Shown here piece after piece: positions 1 to 8,063 of a stretch of 13,054 nucleotides of DNA. Within the stretch, counting starts at the first letter, position 1. Every line of letters starts with the position of its first letter. The translations under genes were made by a program, and so were the position numbers. The stretch covers positions 1 through 13,054 of the forward strand of contig CAZRGV010000156.1 of NCBI GenBank assembly GCA_964599655.1, in the 5' to 3' direction. Below the pieces are notes generated by a model, which was not told the origin of the DNA, made no database searches, and saw only the letters and a program-made list of their open reading frames with translations. Source of the DNA: CAZRGV01 sp964599655. Lineage in GTDB: Bacteria; Planctomycetota; Planctomycetia; Isosphaerales; Isosphaeraceae.

Positions 1-157
1 ACGAAACGGGCCTCGACGCTCCCGGTGCGCCCCGAGACGCCCTACTTGACGGCCTTCGCGGCTTTGCGAGAGATTCGGTTCCCCCGACGCGCTCCTTGAC
101 AATCCGCCCGAACCGCTTCACGGAAGCTGGCCGTGAGCCGAAGAGGCCCGACGTGAC

Positions 158-1346
158 TCAACGCGACGGCTCGCCCTGGTCTGGCCGGACCCCGAACGCC
201 GCCAGGGGACTCCCTTCTTGAAGGCGAAGGTCCCCCGCTTCGGCGTTTCGAAAGCGTGGGTCTTGACCGTAACGGCCCGCCTCCTCGGCCATCGGCAACC
301 GCGGCTGGCTTCGATCCGGGGCATCGAGGCAGTACCAGGCGTTGCGGGCCAGCTTGAACGTCTCGGGCGCCGTGGCGTCGCCCACGTTGATCGGCATGAC
401 CATTTCGTTGGAGTCAAACACGATCAGGTTGTCGACGAACTGGCCGCGACGGCACGGAACAAATCCCGGTTCGCGGGTCTCCTGGAGAATCCGAAAGGCG
501 TAACGGCGAGGCCGGTAGATCGTGTTATGACGCACGACCGACCCATCCACGCCCACGAAGGCCACGGGCGCTTCCGAACCGACGAACGTGCAGTCCTCGA
601 CGGTGAGATCCTTCGCCTCGTACCCTTCGGGCCTGGGCCGGAAAAACTCCAGCCCGGTGCTGCCGCCCAGGTTCAACGCGCGCTGGCCAGCATGCTCGAA
701 CCGGCATCGCCGGATNNNNNNNNNNNNNNNNNNNNNNNNNNNNNNNNNNNNNNNNNNNNNNNNTATCCCCATGCCGGAACGTGCAGCCGACGATCTCGCC
801 CCGGTGGCAGCCCACCATGTCGATGCCCGAGCCCCCGCTCCCCCAACGCTCCACAACGCAGCCCTCGACTCGGAAGTCATCCAGCCCGGAAAGCTTGATT
901 CCGTCCCGGTTGCCCGAAGGCCCCACGTCACGGACCACCAGCCCTCGAATCAACACATGATGCGACGGCGTTTCCAACGTGCCTCCGTCGTCGATGTTGA
1001 TCCCGTTGCCGGTCGCCCGCTCCACAACCAGGTCGTGCAACTCCACGTAAGAGACGTCCGACAGTTGAAAGGCCGACATCCCTCCCTCGATCAACGGCGG
1101 TTGGTCCTTGTCTCTGGCCCGGATCACGATCGGCCGCCCCGGCTCCCCTCTCAGGTCTCGAGCCGCGATCCCGCCCCGATACCGGCCCGGCGCGATCGCG
1201 ATCGTCGTGCCGGGCCCCGCCGCGGCCAGGGCCCGCCGCAAGCCCACGTCGTCACGCACCTCGACCGTCCCGGCGCCCGAGCCCTCCGAACGCCCGAAGA
1301 CCAGTATCAGACCCACGAACGCTCCGACGACTCGATTTCTGACCAT
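158..1346 (-). CDS. Secreted right-handed parallel beta-helix protein, interrupted by an N gap
   Basis: The product is about 396 residues, allowing for the gap. The first 25 or so residues (Arg near the start, then a hydrophobic stretch VVGAFVGLILVF, then small residues) form a signal peptide, so export is likely. A typical beta-helix opening follows (PGTTIAIAPGRYRG, near residues 44-57). Ladder-like coils come next, such as VELHDLVVE, VLIRGLVVRD and FRVEGCVVE, and after the gap LTVEDCTFVG and VVRHNTIY. The C-terminus (GDLRLQEGSPLAAFG) is the usual closing segment of such proteins. The ATG at 1346 is preceded by AAGGAG (1354-1359) at 7 bases, a strong ribosome site. Beta-helix folds are common in polysaccharide lyases and other glycan-binding enzymes, but I see no catalytic signature that fixes a reaction. 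The gene starts 62 bases after the stop of the heme-protein gene, so co-transcription is likely. The reading frame shifts across the N run, most likely because the gap length is wrong. The fold is a confident call; the function is open. Confidence 0.85.
716..763. other. Assembly gap (48 N) inside the beta-helix gene
   Basis: This is a run of 48 unknown bases. Reading the minus strand, the codons before the gap end in RHGD plus one extra base, and the codons after it resume with IRRCRFEHAG. The two sides are in different frames at the given gap size. They become one frame if the true length leaves remainder 2 on division by 3, for example 47 or 50. Both sides read as good beta-helix sequence, so a wrong gap length is far more likely than a broken gene. 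Confidence 0.95.
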
Positions 1347-1353
1347 AAATACA

Positions 1354-1359
1354 CTCCTT
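1354..1359 (-). promoter_or_regulatory. Ribosome binding site of the beta-helix gene
   Basis: On the minus strand this reads AAGGAG, 7 bases before the ATG at 1346. It is the strongest Shine-Dalgarno match in the window. It shows that the gene is translated on its own even though it follows closely after the upstream gene. Confidence 0.75.
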
Positions 1360-1408
1360 AACAGGAATCGTCTTCCCTCGGAATGGAAGCCATCCTTGCC
1401 GTCCCTCT

Positions 1409-4400
1409 TCAGTCGCGGATGTTCGCCCCGATTGTGGCCAGCTCGTTGAACCGATCGACCGGCTCACCGGCGGCCCAGGCCATGCCTCGCAGCAGGAGCA
1501 GGCGGAACAGCGGGTCGTCGAAAGTCCATGTGTAATGGCCGGGGATGCTCACGAAGACCCGCCCCTTTCCCTGCCGTCGCGTCCAGAGCAGCGGCTGTTG
1601 CCGCCCCTCCTCGACACCCGACGCGATCAAATCCACGGATGCCGGATTGCCGACGAGATTCCAGTAGCTCTCGTCCTCGAGGTGGAGCCGTCCAAACCCG
1701 CGAGCGATCGGGTGGCTCGAGCCCGAGAGGTCCAGATCCAGGGGGCCATGGCGGAATCGAGACGCGCCCCCCTTCCACGCCAGGCCGATGCGATCGGCCA
1801 GGGCCTCCGCCGCCTCGTGACCATCCACGGCGTAGTGAATGAGGACCAGGCCGCCCCCCCGAGCCAGGTAGCGGTCGAGCTCCTTCGCCCGCTCGGCGGA
1901 CCAGGCCGGGTTGTTCGAGTACAGCACGACCACATCCGCCCGGTCGAGTTGCTCGGCCGTCGGCCAGCCGTCGGCGGTCTCGACGACCACCGTCTCGGCC
2001 ATCGCCAGCAGGGCCGACCACCGTTTCTTCCAGAGCGGGTAATCATGTTCACCTGGCCCGTGATCCTTGGGGCCATCGGCGAGGACGATCCGGAGCGTTC
2101 GAGGATGCTCGACCGGGACGACGCCTTTCAGGACCGCGTCCACCTCCGATCGTCGACGAGGCGGCGGGGCCCCTTCCCGGTCGTCGGGCGCGGGCGTCAG
2201 CGGCTCGGTGAGCAGGAACGTCAGCAGGTCCCGCAGCTTCTCGGGCCCGAGCGCGGTGTCGAGCCCCTCCGGCATGATCGAGACCGTCGACGCGGCCGTC
2301 GTTTCCACCTCGGAGCGATCAATCACCAACTGCCGTCCCGTGCTGTCGCTCACAACCAGTCGATCCCCCTCGCTTCGAATGGTCCCTTGCAAAACGCGGC
2401 CGTCTCGCAGCGCGATCGAATGAGCAACATAATCCGGATTGATAGCGGCACTCGGCGCATGAATATCCCGATAGACCGATGCGTAGTCGCGATGGATCAG
2501 GTTCGAGAGGTCGGGGCCGATCGACTCGCCCCGGCCCCGCACCTTGTGGCAGCTCGAACAGCGGGCCAGCTCGCCATGGAAGAGGTCTCGCCCTCGTCGC
2601 CAGTCGCCCCCCTTCAGCGCGGCGATTTCCCGACGCTCGATCGTCTCGGACGTGCCGGCGGCGACCGCCCAGGGAAGCAGGAACCGCCGGAGCGCCAGCG
2701 GTCTTGGACGCGCGTCGTCGAGGGTCTCGTACGTGACTTCGAGCGCGGCCGATTCCCCCGTTTCAAGAACCACCTCGACCGGAACAGGTTCATTTGCCTT
2801 CGGATGAACATGCACCTTCGCGACGTGCCGTCCGTCCGGCCCCGGCTCTCTCCGAGGACTCGCGTCTGGCGTCTGGACCTGGATCGGCCCGTTCGCCTTG
2901 AACGTTACGGTCACGACCTCGTCGGGCAAGGTGCTTCGAACGGTCGAGCCCGGCTGGACAGCGGGCCGGAGCATCCGCCAGAGGTCGAGCTTCGTCCGGA
3001 GTGTCAGCCGGCCCGGCCGTTTCAGGGCCTCCCAGAATGAGTCATGCTCGGCACTCGACGCGGTGAGGTCCCTGGCCACCGCCAGGTCCAGGTGCGGCAG
3101 CCACGTCGATTGCCCCTCGTCGCGGGTCAACGGCCGCCAATCGGCGACGACGCCCGACAGGTCGTAACCGAGATCGATGGCGGCCTCCTGCCGCAACGCG
3201 CCGGGCAGGGGTTTTGGACCATCGGTCCATGACGGGTTCCGAATCGTGATCGCATAAGAATCCGCCTCTATCTGAAGCGCGGTGGACAGCACCAGCGTTC
3301 GCCGGTCGCGGGAGACCTGGGCCGACAGAACTGGCAGCTCGAAGCGAGGCAGGTCGAGTTGCCGCGCAACCACCTCGTACCCAGGGCGGAGCGACTCGAA
3401 GCGGTCGCCCGGTCGAACGGCCTGTCCGTGCTCGATGGTGACGTTCTGGACCAGGCCCTTGAGCCGAGCCGGGTCGAGCGGCCGGTCGAACGCGATGCGG
3501 ACTTCCTGTGGCGACGAGGCCCAGGCAAGCACTGGCTGTGGTGCCTCGCGGTTCTGGTACGTGATCTTGTAGAGCGCTCCGTCTCCGCTCGGCCCGCTGC
3601 CCCAGTCGGGCAGGCCGCTATGGACCGCGACGACGAGCTCGCCGTTCGGGGAAACACAGGCGTCGGCGGCCAGCATGTTCAGACAGGCCAGCCATTGCGT
3701 CTGTCCGACGTAACCCGCCTCGGTCCTCGCGAGCTTCGTGCGAAACAGCTTGCCCCGGGAGTAGCCCGTCACGAGGGCGTCGCCAGCCCAGAAGGCGGGC
3801 CCGAAGACGGGTCCGCCGTGGACCGGCTCGTTGAAGTTGAGCCCGCACGTTGACTGATGCTGCGGACCGTAGTCGAACACGCTCGGCTCGTCGATCACGG
3901 CCGGAAGGTGGTCGGGATGCCGGGGCGGGAACCCGTAATGTCGACCCGGTTGAATGTGCAGAAGTTCATCGAACGGATTGCCGTTGGGAAGCCAGGTCGC
4001 CCCTTCCTGGTCGGTCGCGAACAGGTCGCCTTCACGGTTGAAGGCCAGGGCCACCGGGAACCGAATGCCGGTGGCGACAACCTGTCGCGTCTTGAAGTCG
4101 GGCGAGACCTTCAAAATGGTGCCTCGCTCGCTCTTCAGGTCATAATGCGAACGGCCCGACCCGTCGATCTGGTAGGGGTTCGTGAAGTCGGCCGCGCCGA
4201 GGCCAAAGTAGATGTTGCCATCCTTATCCATCGCCACCCCGAGCGCATCGACTCCGTGCGGCAGCGGCTTCCAGCCCTGCGAGACGATCCGCTCGCGATC
4301 CGCCTTGCCGTCGCGATCGGCGTCCACGATCAACGAGACTTTGCCCTTCCCCGCCACGAAGACACCGTCGCCGAGTGGATAACCCGGCGGCGTCAGGGCC

Positions 4401-5560
4401 ATGCCGATTGGGGCCACCAGCTCGCCGTGATTCTCCCAGAAGGATTCGACCGTCTCCTCCAGGCCGTCCCCATCGCGGTCCGAGAGGAGCTGGATGTTCC
4501 CATTGTAGGCCAGGGCCACGAGCTTGCCGTCAGCGCGATATTTGACATTGTTGATATTGGTCGTTTGGACAGGCAGCCGCCTCGCGACGAAGCCCGGCAC
4601 GAACAACTGAACCGGCGGCGGATCGGCAACCGACACCAGGGGCTTTCCGACGGTCGGTCGTTGAGGCGGCTCGATCGTCCTTCGCTCTCCGTGACGCCGC
4701 GCCAGGTAAGCCTCGACCTCGGCTCGCTCCTTTTCGTCGAGCAGCCGGTCGTAGAGGAGGATCTCAAGGATATCCCCGTCGAGGAAGCCCCGGACGTTCG
4801 GCGCTCCGCCCTCATTGTTGTAGCGGCGGGCCCCGACGACCCATTGATCCGCGAAGAGGATCGAGTCGGCACGATCGCGAGACCGGGCCGGGTGGCCATC
4901 CACGGAGAGCGTCGTGCCGCCTCGACCGGGCGTGGAAGCGATCGTCATCCGCCGGACGACACCGAAGGCCGAAGGCTCAACGAGCAAGTTCAGCGCCCCG
5001 CCGAAGCCGCTCCCCTCCACGTTGATCGTCTCGAGCCGCCGCGATCCGAAGGGGCCCAGGTCGAGCGTCAGGCCACTGACGTAGTCATTGCTCCCCTGCC
5101 GATTCATCGCCAGGAACGCGCGGAACGTCCCCGGGTTGCGAAACGCCGTGGCGACGACGAACAGCGTCAGGTCTCGGAAACGCGGGCCTTCGCCGGCACG
5201 TTCGAGGGCGCTCGTTTCGCCGTCGAAACGAAGGGCCTGGCCCGTGAACAGCGGCTGAGCCTTCGAATCCGGTTGCGAGAGATGCCGCCCATGGCCTGAA
5301 CCGTCGTACCAGACGTCGACCCTGGCCCCCTCTCGCAATTCGGGCCGACCCTGAGCCTGCCTCGCCGCGTTCAGACGGCCCGCGTCCAGCCAGAGCGCCA
5401 GCCCTCGGGTCACCTTCAGCGAGGGATCGGCCCAGGCCTCGGGGCCCACGCGCGATGCTTGGCGAACCGAGCCGTGCGAGGGAGCCGCCTCCTGGCCCTC
5501 GCTCGCCGAACCTGCGAGCAGGACCACGACACACAAGCGAATGAGCAAGTCGCGAGGCAT
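1409..5560 (-). CDS. Secreted multidomain heme protein: LamG-like, dehydrogenase-type beta-propeller, CxxCH cytochrome c and ThuA domains
   Basis: The product has 1383 residues. A signal peptide (MPRDLLIRLCVVVLLAGSA) is followed by a LamG/concanavalin-like domain (about 52-290, with ALWLDA and a C-terminal ILLYDRLLDEKERAEVEAYL). A beta-propeller of the planctomycete membrane-bound dehydrogenase type follows (about 320-670), with Ca-binding-type loops DRDGDG (361-366) and DADRDG (413-418). After an Ig-like beta-rich stretch (about 675-790) and a linker comes a cytochrome c domain with CSSCH (C1001, C1004, H1005), then GPDLS, and a likely axial Met in MPEGLD (M1096). The C-terminus (about 1150-1375) is a ThuA domain with a class-I-amidotransferase-like fold (RIVLADGPKDHGPGEHDYP, GGGLVLIHYAVDG, SHPI, GKGRVFVSIPGHY). 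The likely role is periplasmic or surface oxidation of a sugar-like substrate with electron transfer to heme; the substrate is unknown. The ATG at 5560 was chosen because the signal peptide begins there and AAGGA lies 11 bases upstream. The frame stays open to an ATG at 5704, but that would bury the signal peptide. Confidence 0.9.
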   Translation of the reverse strand: MPRDLLIRLCVVVLLAGSASEGQEAAPSHGSVRQASRVGPEAWADPSLKVTRGLALWLDAGRLNAARQAQGRPELREGARVDVWYDGSGHGRHLSQPDSKAQPLFTGQALRFDGETSALERAGEGPRFRDLTLFVVATAFRNPGTFRAFLAMNRQGSNDYVSGLTLDLGPFGSRRLETINVEGSGFGGALNLLVEPSAFGVVRRMTIASTPGRGGTTLSVDGHPARSRDRADSILFADQWVVGARRYNNEGGAPNVRGFLDGDILEILLYDRLLDEKERAEVEAYLARRHGERRTIEPPQRPTVGKPLVSVADPPPVQLFVPGFVARRLPVQTTNINNVKYRADGKLVALAYNGNIQLLSDRDGDGLEETVESFWENHGELVAPIGMALTPPGYPLGDGVFVAGKGKVSLIVDADRDGKADRERIVSQGWKPLPHGVDALGVAMDKDGNIYFGLGAADFTNPYQIDGSGRSHYDLKSERGTILKVSPDFKTRQVVATGIRFPVALAFNREGDLFATDQEGATWLPNGNPFDELLHIQPGRHYGFPPRHPDHLPAVIDEPSVFDYGPQHQSTCGLNFNEPVHGGPVFGPAFWAGDALVTGYSRGKLFRTKLARTEAGYVGQTQWLACLNMLAADACVSPNGELVVAVHSGLPDWGSGPSGDGALYKITYQNREAPQPVLAWASSPQEVRIAFDRPLDPARLKGLVQNVTIEHGQAVRPGDRFESLRPGYEVVARQLDLPRFELPVLSAQVSRDRRTLVLSTALQIEADSYAITIRNPSWTDGPKPLPGALRQEAAIDLGYDLSGVVADWRPLTRDEGQSTWLPHLDLAVARDLTASSAEHDSFWEALKRPGRLTLRTKLDLWRMLRPAVQPGSTVRSTLPDEVVTVTFKANGPIQVQTPDASPRREPGPDGRHVAKVHVHPKANEPVPVEVVLETGESAALEVTYETLDDARPRPLALRRFLLPWAVAAGTSETIERREIAALKGGDWRRGRDLFHGELARCSSCHKVRGRGESIGPDLSNLIHRDYASVYRDIHAPSAAINPDYVAHSIALRDGRVLQGTIRSEGDRLVVSDSTGRQLVIDRSEVETTAASTVSIMPEGLDTALGPEKLRDLLTFLLTEPLTPAPDDREGAPPPRRRSEVDAVLKGVVPVEHPRTLRIVLADGPKDHGPGEHDYPLWKKRWSALLAMAETVVVETADGWPTAEQLDRADVVVLYSNNPAWSAERAKELDRYLARGGGLVLIHYAVDGHEAAEALADRIGLAWKGGASRFRHGPLDLDLSGSSHPIARGFGRLHLEDESYWNLVGNPASVDLIASGVEEGRQQPLLWTRRQGKGRVFVSIPGHYTWTFDDPLFRLLLLRGMAWAAGEPVDRFNELATIGANIRD

Positions 5561-5571
5561 GGTCGAGATCG

Positions 5572-5576
5572 TCCTT
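5572..5576 (-). promoter_or_regulatory. Ribosome binding site supporting the 5560 start of the heme-protein gene
   Basis: The minus strand reads AAGGA 11 bases before the ATG at 5560. The spacing is a little long. Together with the signal peptide that begins at this ATG, it favours 5560 over the upstream in-frame ATGs at 5677 and 5704. Confidence 0.5.
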
Positions 5577-5777
5577 CGCGGGGGGAGCGCGGCCACGACG
5601 ATCGACGGCGCTCCGGCGTATCCCTCGCGGTTGAGAATCCACGCGGTTGAAACATTCCCCAAGCCACGAGTCTCCATGGTATCCAGCGCGTCGGCTCGGA
5701 CCAATCACCCGGGCGGATCGCCATCGGTGCCCACCAGCCACGGAGACGTTTCTCGATGCGGTGACGCGCCGGGGGGA

Positions 5778-5805
5778 TTGACTGCCCTCGGAGATGGGAT
5801 ACCAT
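5778..5805 (+). promoter_or_regulatory. Sigma-70-like promoter of the TetR/efflux operon
   Basis: TTGACT (5778-5783) matches the -35 consensus at 5 of 6 positions. TACCAT (5800-5805) matches the -10 consensus at 4 of 6, with a 16-base spacer. The predicted start of transcription falls near 5812, inside the palindromic operator. A bound repressor there would block RNA polymerase. Planctomycete promoters are poorly defined, so this rests on the consensus match and the placement relative to the operator. Confidence 0.55.
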
Positions 5806-5810
5806 AAGGT

Positions 5811-5828
5811 GGACTGACCAGTCAGTCC
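5811..5828. promoter_or_regulatory. 18-bp palindromic TetR-family operator
   Basis: GGACTGACCAGTCAGTCC has perfect 8-base arms (GGACTGAC and GTCAGTCC) around a central CA. It lies 49 bases upstream of the TetR-family ATG and directly downstream of the -10 box. Size, symmetry and place fit the operator of a self-regulating TetR-family dimer. From memory, ACTGACCAGTCAGT-like palindromes often occur upstream of TetR-family genes. No second copy was found in the window, so the repressor probably acts here for the whole operon. It could also affect the divergent heme-protein gene. Confidence 0.75.
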
Positions 5829-5877
5829 GAGCAAGGCCGGGCGTTCCGGTGAGTCCGTCACGAATACGGGTGGATTG

Positions 5878-6585
5878 ATGGCGTTACCCGCATCGAAGGC
5901 CAAGGAGCGCGACACCGAGCGCCGCGAGGAAATCCTCGAGGCGGCCGCGAAGCTGTTCTCGGCGCTCGGCTATGAGCGGGCGGATACCCAGCGCCTGGCC
6001 GACGAGCTTGGCGTTGGCAAGGGAACGCTCTATCGCCACTTCGCCAGTAAGCGAGAGCTCTTCCTGGCCACGGCCGATCGGGCCATGCGGCGGCTCCACG
6101 ACCGGGTCGAGGCGAGCATGGAAGGCGTCGACGAACCGCTGGAGCGGATCGCTCGGGCCGTGGCCGCGTATCTCGACCACTTCGCCGAGAGTCCCGAGTC
6201 GGTTGAGCTGCTCATCCAGGAACGAGCCCAGTTCCGCGACCGGACGAGGCCGACGTATTTCGAGTACCGCCGTCGAAGCGTGGTCCGTTGGCGGGAGCTT
6301 TATCGCTCCTTGATCAAGGAAGGCCGTGTTCGCGACATTCCGGTCGAGCGGATCTCCGACGTCTTCGCGGCGGTCCTCTACGGCACGATCTTCCTGAAGC
6401 ACTTCGCGGGAGGCAGCGAAACGTTCGCGGCCTCTCCGGAGGATATCCTGGACGTGATGTTCTTCGGGATCCTCTCGGACGAAGAGCGTGCCCGACTTGG
6501 CCACGAAAATCCACCCGCCCCGCGCCAGGATAAGGCCGGCGATCCCAAGCCCGCCGGAGCCCCCAACGACCGCGAAGGCCCCTAG
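5878..6585 (+). CDS. TetR/AcrR-family transcriptional repressor
   Basis: The product has 235 residues, slightly longer than a typical TetR-family protein. The N-terminal DNA-binding domain (about residues 15-62) shows the family pattern REEILEAAAKLFSALGYE, then a helix-turn-helix RLADELGVGKGTLYRHFASKRELF. The remainder is a helical ligand and dimer domain without a specific signature. The last 30 or so residues are rich in Pro, Lys and Asp and are probably disordered. The ATG at 5878 is preferred to the TTG at 5875, although the purine-rich GGTGGA upstream is close to the ATG (3 bases). It is the first gene of the efflux operon and lies directly behind a palindromic operator, so it most likely represses itself and the pump genes and is released by a pump substrate. 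Regulation of the pump is inferred from context; family membership is clear. Confidence 0.93.
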   Translation: MALPASKAKERDTERREEILEAAAKLFSALGYERADTQRLADELGVGKGTLYRHFASKRELFLATADRAMRRLHDRVEASMEGVDEPLERIARAVAAYLDHFAESPESVELLIQERAQFRDRTRPTYFEYRRRSVVRWRELYRSLIKEGRVRDIPVERISDVFAAVLYGTIFLKHFAGGSETFAASPEDILDVMFFGILSDEERARLGHENPPAPRQDKAGDPKPAGAPNDREGP

Positions 6586-6653
6586 CCCAAGCATTCCCAC
6601 CCACCCGCAACAGGCCCGATCCCTCCCCACGGGCCGTCGAAGGATACCGAGCC

Positions 6654-7886
6654 ATGAGCCGTCAAGAGGTCGGGAACTGGCGACTGCGACTCGCCTTCTC
6701 GCTGGTTCTGCTGGCCGGGGCCGGCTGCCAGCGAGAGGTGGCCCCCCCCACCCCAAAGCGTCCTCCCGAGGTGCTCATCAGCACCCCTGTCCTTGGCGAG
6801 GTCACGGACTACGAGGAGTTCACCGGTCGGGCCGAGGCCACGGAGTCCGTCGAGGTGCGTGCCCGGGTCACCGGCTACATGAACAAGATCCTCTTCAAGG
6901 ATGGCGATGAGGTTCCGGAAGGGACACCGCTTTTCGAGATCGACCCCCGCCCCTACCAGGCGGCCCTCGACAAGGCCGAGGGGAACCTGGCCCAGGCGAT
7001 CGCCCGAGAGCAACGGGCCGAGGCCAACTACCGCCGCAAGGAGGCCCTGTACAACCGCCAGACGATCAGCCGAGAGGAGTTCGATATCGCCCTGGACGAG
7101 TTCGCGGAAGCCCGAGCCGCCATTCAGATCGCCCAGGCGGATCGCGACATGGCCAAGCTCAACCTGGATTTCACGACCGTCGAGGCGGGAATCGGCGGCC
7201 GGCTCAGTCGCGGTCTGGTGGACATCGGCAATCTCGTGAAAGCCGACGAGACGGTCCTGACGACGATCGTCAAAATCGACAGCTTGTATGTCTACTTTGA
7301 CATCGATGAACGGACGTTGCTGAAGTTGCGCCGCTACGTCCAGGATGGCCGGATGGAATCGCGCCGGGATGGGGCCGAGGTGCCGATTCTGGCCGCCCTG
7401 GCCGATGACGACGAGTTTCACCTCAAGGGCCTGATCGACTTCAGCGAGAACCGCGTCGATCCGAACACCGGCACCCTCTCGGTACGGGCGGTCATCGACA
7501 ACCCGAAGCCGCACCTGCTCTCGCCCGGCCTGTTTCTTCGGGTCCGCCTGCCGATCGGCAAGCCGCGGCAGGCGCTGCAAGTCGCCGAGAAGGCGATCGG
7601 GACCGACCAGGGACAGAAGTTCCTATTCGTCCTGAACGACAAGGACGAGGTGGTGTCGCGGCGAGTGAAGGTCGGGCCGCTCAACGGCGTCATGCGCGTC
7701 ATCGAGGAGGGGCTCAAGCCGGGCGAGCGAGTCGTCGTGAGCGGCCTCCAGCGCATCCGGCCGGGAATCAAGGTGGTGCCCAAGCCGGCCGACCAGTACG
7801 GCGAGGCACCCGACGAGCCCAAGGCCGGCCAAGCGGCCGCCGCCGACGCCTCCCCGGAAAAGCGGGGGAAGCCGTCGGCGGGTTGA
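6654..7886 (+). CDS. RND efflux periplasmic adaptor (membrane fusion protein, AcrA/MexA type)
   Basis: The product has 410 residues. The N-terminus (RLRLAFSLVLLAGAGC) is a signal sequence ending in a lipobox-like site with Cys25, so it is probably a lipoprotein. The lipobox is not perfect, since Gly stands at -3. The family layout is clear. The first lipoyl half is VEVRARVTGYMNKILFKDGD (67-86). A coiled-coil hairpin follows at about 100-172 (KAEGNLAQAIAREQRAEANY and the returning helix). The second lipoyl half is GGRLSRGLVDIGNLVKADET (181-200). The barrel begins near LYVYFDIDE (211-219) and a membrane-proximal domain ends near 376. A tail of Ala, Pro and Lys follows. GAAGGA (6639-6644) stands 9 bases before the ATG. 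The gene follows the TetR-family gene by 68 bases with no promoter visible between them. It should bridge the inner-membrane RND pump to an outer-membrane channel, whose gene is not in view. Confidence 0.95.
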   Translation: MSRQEVGNWRLRLAFSLVLLAGAGCQREVAPPTPKRPPEVLISTPVLGEVTDYEEFTGRAEATESVEVRARVTGYMNKILFKDGDEVPEGTPLFEIDPRPYQAALDKAEGNLAQAIAREQRAEANYRRKEALYNRQTISREEFDIALDEFAEARAAIQIAQADRDMAKLNLDFTTVEAGIGGRLSRGLVDIGNLVKADETVLTTIVKIDSLYVYFDIDERTLLKLRRYVQDGRMESRRDGAEVPILAALADDDEFHLKGLIDFSENRVDPNTGTLSVRAVIDNPKPHLLSPGLFLRVRLPIGKPRQALQVAEKAIGTDQGQKFLFVLNDKDEVVSRRVKVGPLNGVMRVIEEGLKPGERVVVSGLQRIRPGIKVVPKPADQYGEAPDEPKAGQAAAADASPEKRGKPSAG

Positions 7887-7895
7887 CGTCTCCAG

Positions 7896-7999
7896 CCCTC
7901 TCTCTCCGGGAGAGGGTAAAGTACAGAGTGAGGGTTCCCCGACTCGTCGGAGGGCCTCAAGGCCCTCTCGCCCGGCCCCTCTCCCCGAACGCGAGAGGG
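7896..7999. repeat. Cluster of palindromic repeats between adaptor and pump genes
   Basis: Three inverted repeats are packed into about 100 bases. The first has arms CCCTCTC (7896-7902) and GAGAGGG (7910-7916). The second has GAGGGCCT (7950-7957) and AGGCCCTC (7960-7967), separated by only CA. The third has CCCTCTCGC (7963-7971) and GCGAGAGGG (7991-7999). The second and third share bases, so alternative hairpins exclude each other. The outer units are variants of the same CCCTCTC...GAGAGGG theme. This is typical of REP- or MITE-like dispersed elements in bacterial genomes, though only other copies in the genome would prove it. It fills most of the 190 bases between the adaptor stop and the first pump start. 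In RNA it could affect stability or relative expression of the two parts of the operon. Confidence 0.7.
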
Positions 8000-8063
8000 T
8001 CTCGGGGATCCGTCGAGGCGAACGTTGATCAGGTTGGCGGGCTGGACCGCCGGATCGTGGCTC

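Larger units (their letters stand above)
5561..5877. other. Divergent intergenic region between the heme-protein gene and the efflux operon
   Basis: This 317-base stretch holds the 5' leader of the minus-strand heme-protein gene and the promoter and operator of the plus-strand TetR/efflux operon. Apart from those sites I see no RNA gene, riboswitch or terminator. On the minus strand only a weak promoter-like pair is visible (TTGGTC at 5704-5699 and TACCAT at 5681-5676, 17 bases apart), which I do not claim as a feature. Confidence 0.7.

Noticed and set aside
118..136. Possible terminator hairpin after the beta-helix gene (TCACGG and CCGTGA, 7-base loop).
   Set aside because: The stem is only 6 pairs and no T run follows on the minus strand, so it does not meet the standard for an intrinsic terminator.
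42..161. Minus-strand reading ending in RKAAKAVK and a TAG at 42-44, possibly the end of another gene.
   Set aside because: It is about 39 codons from a TTG, has no recognisable domain, and overlaps the end of the beta-helix gene. The Lys/Ala-rich end alone is not enough.
1535..3040. Long plus-strand open frame of 501 codons opposite the heme-protein gene (a similar one lies at 3857-5299).
   Set aside because: High-GC coding DNA often leaves the opposite strand open. The translations are rich in Arg, Asp and Pro with no domain or signal, while the minus strand encodes clear domains throughout.
5561..5704. N-terminal extension of the heme protein from the ATG at 5704 or 5677.
   Set aside because: The extension has no domain character and would bury the signal peptide that begins at 5560, where a ribosome site is also found.
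5676..5704. Minus-strand promoter for the heme-protein gene (TTGGTC, 17 bases, TACCAT).
   Set aside because: The -35 box matches only 3 of 6 consensus positions. That is too weak to call in DNA of this composition.
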